A stretch of DNA of 64,000 nt from Verrucomicrobiia bacterium. GTDB taxonomy: Bacteria > Patescibacteriota > Saccharimonadia > Saccharimonadales > Saccharimonadaceae. The translations under genes were made by a program, and so were the position numbers. This document shows, piece by piece, positions 59,851-64,000 of this stretch. The stretch is from NCBI GenBank assembly GCA_035629335.1, contig DASPIB010000001.1, positions 310,001 to 374,000 of the forward strand, read 5' to 3'. Each line of letters begins with the position of its first letter. Positions within the stretch are counted from its first letter, which is position 1. The notes below the pieces were generated by a model. The model saw only the letters and a program-made list of their open reading frames with translations. It did not search any database and was not told the DNA's origin.

Positions 59851-62280
59851 ATGAAACGCTACAACCCTTCCGAAATTGAACCTAAGTGGCAAGTTGCCTG
59901 GGAGTCGCAGCGGGCTTTTGCGGCTGCTGATTTATCTGACAAGCAAAAATTCTACATTTCGTGCATGTTTCCGTATCCGAGTGGTGCTGGGATGCACATT
60001 GGGCACGCTTTTGAACACACTATTGTTGATGCAGTGGCACGCTTCCAGCGGGCGCATGGCAAAAATGTACTAGCCCCGATTGGCTGGGATGCTTTTGGCC
60101 TGCCCACCGAAAATTACGCCATTAAAACCCACCAAAAACCGGCAGACGTAACAGCTGCTAACGTTGCAAACTTCAAAACTCAGGTCAAGCGAATGGGGCA
60201 AAGCATCGATTGGTCGCGCGAAATTAACACTTCCGACCCCGAATACTACCGCTGGACACAGTGGGTGTTTACAAAATTATTCGAGCGTGGCTTAGCCTAT
60301 CAAAAACAAAGCGCCCAATGGTGGTGCCCAGTGGATAAAACGGTGTTGGCTAACGAACAGGTCGAAGGCGGCAAGTGTTGGCGCTGTGGCAGTACGGTTA
60401 CTAAAAAGTCGATGAAGCAGTGGTTCTTTAAGATTACCGATTACGCCGATGACCTCTTAGAAGGCTTGGATAGTCTGGATTGGCCCGAAAAGATCATTGC
60501 CGCCCAGCGCAACTGGATTGGCCGTTCGCAGGGTGCAGAAATCGACTTTCAGGTGCAAGGCAGTAGCGAAAAGCTTACAGTATTTACCACTCGGCCAGAT
60601 ACCATCTTCGGCGCTACCTTTTTAGTTATCGCCCCAGAGCACCGGCAGGCGCGAAAATTACTATCGGCCGATGCGAAAGCGGTGGCTGAAGCTTACATCA
60701 CCGCCGCTCAACAAAAATCTGACATTGAACGCATGAACACTAACCGTGAGAAAACCGGCGTCCCCACCGGTAGCCTGGCTGTTAACCCCGCAACAGGCGA
60801 AGCAATTCCGATTTGGATTGCCGATTATGTCTTGCCAGGCTATGGCACCGGCGCAATTATGGCAGTGCCGGCGCACGATGAGCGTGATTTTGCTTTTGCT
60901 GAAGCTTTTAATTTGCCAGTGGTTGAAGTAATAGATAAGCCAAGCGACGATATTGTATCGCCGTATCATGGCGAAGGGGTGCTTATAAATTCTGGCGCAT
61001 TTGATGGCACGCGCACCGAAGACGCACGCGAACAAATTGCAGCTTGGCTGGCGGAACAAAATGTTGGCACGCCCACGGTAAATTACCGAATGCGCGATTG
61101 GCTAATAAGTCGGCAGCGTTACTGGGGTGCGCCCATTCCTATTGTTCACTGTAAAGAACACGGTGCGGTAGCCGTGCCAGAAGAGCAGTTACCAGTTATT
61201 TTACCTGAAGTTGACGATTTCACCCCTAAAGGTGACGGCCGTTCGGTGCTAGCCAACCTAGAAGAGTGGACGCACACGACCTGTCCTAAGTGTGGCCAGC
61301 CGGCAATTCGCGAAACCGACACTATGGACGGTTTCGCATGTAGTAGTTGGTATTTATTGCGCTACGCCGACCCTAAAAACCATGAAGCTGCCTGGAATCC
61401 TGAAAAAGTGAACTACTGGGCGCCGCTTGACTATTATGTTGGTGGTGACCACGCGGTAGCGCACCTGCTGTACGTCCGGTTTTGGACGCGGGTATTTTAC
61501 GATATGGGATTGGTCAACTTCCAAGAACCAGTTAAAAAACTGGTTTACCATGGCATGATTAATGCCGAAGATGGCAGCAAAATGAGCAAAAGCAAGGGTA
61601 ACGTTATCGATCCGCTCGATATTGTTAATCAGGGTTACGGCGCCGACACACTGCGCACTTACTTGTTGTTTATCGGCCCGATTGACTTGGATGCCGCCTG
61701 GGATTCGGGTGGGATCGCCGGAGCTTACCGGTTCTTAAACCGCATTTGGACCTTGGTGCAAGAATACCAGGCGTATGAAGGCAAAGATGCGGGTGATGCC
61801 GCGGCAGTAACAAAAGCCCTTCATAAAGCGATTCGAAAAGTCACAGATGATATAAGCAGCCTGCGTTTCAATACCGCCATCGCTGCCTTAATGGAATTTG
61901 TGAACGAACTCTACAAACAAAAACTGAACGGTATGTCGGGTGCACATTGGGAACAAGCAATCAAGCAGCTCGTGCAGCTTGTCGCGCCATTCGCACCCCA
62001 CTTAGCCGAAGAACTTTGGCAGCAGCTAGGTGGTGAAGGACTTATTCAGGCAGCGGCGTGGCCCAATTGGGACGATCAGCAGCTGGCTATTGATACCATC
62101 ACGATTGTTGTGCAGGTAAACGGTAAAGTTCGCGCCACACTTTCAGTTCCTCCACAAACCAGCGAAGAAGATATACGATCGCAGGCGCTCAAAGACGAGC
62201 GAGTGGTTAAGTTCACCAAAGATAGCCAGCCAAAACGAATCGTGTATGTACCGGGCAAGTTGGTTAATATTGTTTTGTAG
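59851..62280 (+). CDS. leuS: Leucyl-tRNA synthetase
   Basis: 809 residues from the ATG at 59851. Class I synthetase charging tRNA-Leu (three such tRNAs lie in this window). MFPYPSGAGMHIGHAFEHTI contains the HIGH motif, the zinc region CPVDKTVLANEQVEGGKCWRC, the CP1 editing domain TTRPDTIFGATFLVIAPEH with TGAIMAVPAHDERDF, KMSKSKGN as KMSKS, and the anticodon-binding and C-terminal domain ending IVYVPGKLVNIVL. All parts are intact; slightly shorter than E. coli LeuRS. Confidence 0.97.
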   Translation: MKRYNPSEIEPKWQVAWESQRAFAAADLSDKQKFYISCMFPYPSGAGMHIGHAFEHTIVDAVARFQRAHGKNVLAPIGWDAFGLPTENYAIKTHQKPADVTAANVANFKTQVKRMGQSIDWSREINTSDPEYYRWTQWVFTKLFERGLAYQKQSAQWWCPVDKTVLANEQVEGGKCWRCGSTVTKKSMKQWFFKITDYADDLLEGLDSLDWPEKIIAAQRNWIGRSQGAEIDFQVQGSSEKLTVFTTRPDTIFGATFLVIAPEHRQARKLLSADAKAVAEAYITAAQQKSDIERMNTNREKTGVPTGSLAVNPATGEAIPIWIADYVLPGYGTGAIMAVPAHDERDFAFAEAFNLPVVEVIDKPSDDIVSPYHGEGVLINSGAFDGTRTEDAREQIAAWLAEQNVGTPTVNYRMRDWLISRQRYWGAPIPIVHCKEHGAVAVPEEQLPVILPEVDDFTPKGDGRSVLANLEEWTHTTCPKCGQPAIRETDTMDGFACSSWYLLRYADPKNHEAAWNPEKVNYWAPLDYYVGGDHAVAHLLYVRFWTRVFYDMGLVNFQEPVKKLVYHGMINAEDGSKMSKSKGNVIDPLDIVNQGYGADTLRTYLLFIGPIDLDAAWDSGGIAGAYRFLNRIWTLVQEYQAYEGKDAGDAAAVTKALHKAIRKVTDDISSLRFNTAIAALMEFVNELYKQKLNGMSGAHWEQAIKQLVQLVAPFAPHLAEELWQQLGGEGLIQAAAWPNWDDQQLAIDTITIVVQVNGKVRATLSVPPQTSEEDIRSQALKDERVVKFTKDSQPKRIVYVPGKLVNIVL

Positions 62281-62413
62281 ATATTGATCGCCTTAACAGG
62301 CATCCTTATGGGTGATGCTTGAAGATGAAGTAGAGAAATAACCGTGTTACTGTAAAAAGCATGTGCAAGTGGTAATTTGTCCATAAGCGTGATGGTGATA
62401 ATCATGCCGGTTC

Positions 62414-62442
62414 TTGCCTAATCTCTGTTTTTGGCGTATAAT
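62414..62442 (+). promoter_or_regulatory. Promoter of the rpmF-nusB-nudix-rnc operon
   Basis: TTGCCT, 17 bp, TATAAT; leader of about 35 nt. Confidence 0.75.
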
Positions 62443-62483
62443 CGCCGTAAGATTTATATTTAAACTAAAGAGGATTCTTATTC

Positions 62484-62693
62484 ATGGGTAAACCAAAGAA
62501 ACAAACCAGTGCGCGCAAGACTGGCCTGCGACGAAGCCACCTTGTATTGAAACTGGCCCGAATGGTCAACGGCAAATCACCGGTGAAGGTGTTTACAACC
62601 AAGCGTGAAAGCGGCAAATCTCGATTGGCCCTTAAGCAAACTATTGCTACACCAAAAAAAGAAACTAAAGAAGCTGCACCTGCAAGCAAATAG
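62484..62693 (+). CDS. rpmF: Ribosomal protein L32-like
   Basis: 69 residues, very basic. GKPKKQTSARKTGLRRSHL fits the L32 start PK-x-x-TS-x-x-R-x-x-RRxH. The C-terminus is an unusual Lys/Ala-rich tail instead of the zinc ribbon; many CPR L32 lack zinc ligands. Gene context supports it: rpmF often lies near rnc. AGAGGA before the ATG. Confidence 0.7.
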   Translation: MGKPKKQTSARKTGLRRSHLVLKLARMVNGKSPVKVFTTKRESGKSRLALKQTIATPKKETKEAAPASK

Positions 62694-62738
62694 GCTTCGT
62701 TTTAGAAGTCAGATTTTATATAAAAAGGAGCCAGATGT

Positions 62739-63197
62739 ATGGCATCAAACCGTCACCTCGGTAGAATAATTGCACTACAAACACTGTATGAAAGCGAGTT
62801 CCGTGAGGAAGCAAACGATTCAACGCTTGATATCGATGAAGTGCTCGAGCGTAACCTTGGGCGTTACGAGGATACTGTTGAAGATAAGACCTTCGTAAAG
62901 CGCCTGGTGGACGGCGTATTTGCTGCTCGCAAAGACCTTGACGCAATCATTCAGCCAATCGCCCCAGAGTGGCCAATTGAGCAAATTGCCCGCATTGATC
63001 GGACAATTTTGCGGATGGCAATTTTTGAACTGAAAGAATTGTCAGAAATCGTGCCACCGAAGGTTGCGATTAACGAAGCGGTAGAACTAGCAAAAGCATT
63101 TGGCTCTGATAATTCCAGCAAGTTTGTGAACGGCGTACTTGGTACGGCCTACCGCAAGCTTATTAAGGAGCCAGCCGATGCAGACACCGAAGTTTGA
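62739..63197 (+). CDS. nusB: Transcription antitermination factor NusB
   Basis: 152 residues, all-helical. NRHLGRIIALQTLYESEFREE at the start, IDRTILRMAIFELKEL and AINEAVELAKAFGSDNSSKF with NGVLG near the C-terminus are the family motifs. Binds boxA RNA with S10 for rRNA antitermination. AAAGGAG upstream; overlaps the next gene by 20 bases. Confidence 0.93.
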   Translation: MASNRHLGRIIALQTLYESEFREEANDSTLDIDEVLERNLGRYEDTVEDKTFVKRLVDGVFAARKDLDAIIQPIAPEWPIEQIARIDRTILRMAIFELKELSEIVPPKVAINEAVELAKAFGSDNSSKFVNGVLGTAYRKLIKEPADADTEV

Positions 63198-63672
63198 TAA
63201 GTTCAAAAAATACTTTAGCCGCAAAAAGCCGTCGATTCAAGAGATTGTCCGCGAACCGACGGCCGGGGGCGTGGTGTTTCGTCGCAATAAAAAGGGCGAA
63301 GTAGAAATTTTATTGATACAGGATGCTAAAAATCGCTGGACCATCCCTAAAGGTCACATTGAAGAAGGCGAAACCGCTCAAGAAACAGCGGTGCGCGAAA
63401 TTGCTGAAGAAGCCGGCCTTGCAAACACCGAAGTTATCGGCTGGCTCGGCAAAATCCATTTTCGCTATCGCCGGATTAACACTTTGGTGATGATGACGAC
63501 GCAGATTTACTTGGTGCGGGCCAAAGGCGATACAAACGACATCAAAAAAGAAGAGTGGATGAACGGCATTCGCTGGTTTACTTTTCCGGATGCCCTCGAG
63601 CAAATCGAATATGAAGACATCGGGAAGCTGATGTTACTGGCCATGAAGCGAATTCGACAGGAGAATTTATAA
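63178..63672 (+). CDS. Nudix hydrolase in the rnc operon
   Basis: 164 residues; ATG at 63178 with GGAG upstream, inside the nusB end. Nudix box GHIEEGETAQETAVREIAEEAG (in two halves GHIEEGETAQETAV and REIAEEAG), about residues 62-83, is complete. AGGVVFRRNKKGEVEILLIQ precedes it, as in diadenosine-polyphosphate hydrolases. The basic N-terminal tail (KFDKFKKYFSRKKP) may bind nucleic acid. Stop touches the rnc start. Confidence 0.88.
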   Translation: MQTPKFDKFKKYFSRKKPSIQEIVREPTAGGVVFRRNKKGEVEILLIQDAKNRWTIPKGHIEEGETAQETAVREIAEEAGLANTEVIGWLGKIHFRYRRINTLVMMTTQIYLVRAKGDTNDIKKEEWMNGIRWFTFPDALEQIEYEDIGKLMLLAMKRIRQENL

Positions 63673-64000
63673 ATGAGTGGCATGGACACGACGCCGTATA
63701 AAGAATTTGCCCGCCAAAAGCTTGGTTTAGAGTTCGAAAATATTGAGCTGCTAATCACTGCCCTAACGCACCGAAGCTACATGAACGAGCACAAACAAAG
63801 CGCTAAAGAACATAACGAGCGGCTCGAATTTCTAGGCGATGCCGTGCTTGAACTTGTGGTAACTGACTTTCTTTATCGTAACTACTCGGAGCCAGAAGGC
63901 ATTTTGACCAGCTGGCGAGCAGCGCTAGTGCGGACAGAGAGCATTGGTGCAGCTGGTGAGGCACTGGGCTATGCGCCACTGATGCGCCTGAGCCGTGGCG
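63673..64000 (+). CDS. rnc: Ribonuclease III, cut by the window end
   Basis: First 109 residues only; the frame is open at base 64000. It starts at the base after the Nudix stop (another ATG at 63682 is possible). ALTHRSYMNEH, the signature ERLEFLGDAVLELVVTDFLY and EGILTSWRAALVRTESI are the RNase III catalytic domain, with the metal-binding Glu/Asp in place. Processes rRNA precursors and double-stranded RNA. Confidence 0.95.
   Translation, partial: MSGMDTTPYKEFARQKLGLEFENIELLITALTHRSYMNEHKQSAKEHNERLEFLGDAVLELVVTDFLYRNYSEPEGILTSWRAALVRTESIGAAGEALGYAPLMRLSRG

Overview
The window looks like a chromosome segment of a Patescibacteria/CPR bacterium, most likely Candidatus Saccharibacteria (TM7). 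This is inferred from gene content: a DUF475 TerC-like protein, a lone MurF-like ligase, SAM methyltransferases of the EgtD fold, a tail-anchored substrate-binding protein, a pilin, an LPXTG-type adhesin, and many small orphan proteins. Genes end cleanly at TGA, TAA and TAG, so the code is standard, unlike the UGA-recoding CPR lineages. All eight tRNA genes encode their 3' CCA.

Layout. 1-5.5 kb: peptide-binding protein, three tRNAs (two Leu, one Val), an FAD-linked oxidase, and a small island flanked by a repeated tRNA-Leu 3' end. 5.7-8.1 kb: first copy of a divergent module (small beta-type protein / HTH plus histidine-methyltransferase-like enzyme). 8.2-20.5 kb: orphan genes, each closed by a hairpin, interleaved with core genes (pilin, DUF475, typA, rarA, SPFH protein). 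20.7-25.1 kb: a giant surface protein. 26-36 kb: a frameshifted, CIRCE-controlled hsp20, a 2H-phosphoesterase-like protein, ATP-grasp, Nudix, VOC and CYTH enzymes, a three-domain kinase/phosphatase/ligase of Pnkp type, and a PadR/DUF1048 pair. 36-43 kb: tRNA-Gly, DUF2975/HTH pair, GltS-like transporter and more orphans. 43.2-47 kb: a ComQXPA-like cluster. 47-64 kb: LemA, HtpX, LigA, an RRM protein, a candidate ncRNA, the second methyltransferase module, a MurF-like ligase, LeuS, and the rpmF-nusB-nudix-rnc operon, cut by the window end.

The most interesting system is on the minus strand at 43257-47022. In transcription order it holds an OmpR-type response regulator, an unannotated 35-codon ORF, a multi-spanning histidine kinase, and a class I isoprenoid-synthase-like protein. 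The small peptide starts like a ComX pheromone precursor (MEQIITAILNDPE) and has Trp as its penultimate residue. Together these parts match a prenylated-peptide quorum-sensing system of the ComQ-ComX-ComP-ComA kind, with a different gene order and regulator family.

Two expression styles coexist. Many core genes start 6-8 bases after an (often extended) -10 box and so appear leaderless. Most orphan genes instead have a Shine-Dalgarno site and a long perfect hairpin at the end. Five loci read through only after adding one base (or two, in one case), mostly in or beside homopolymers. This points to residual deletion errors in the assembly or to recent decay, so the broken genes should be read with caution.
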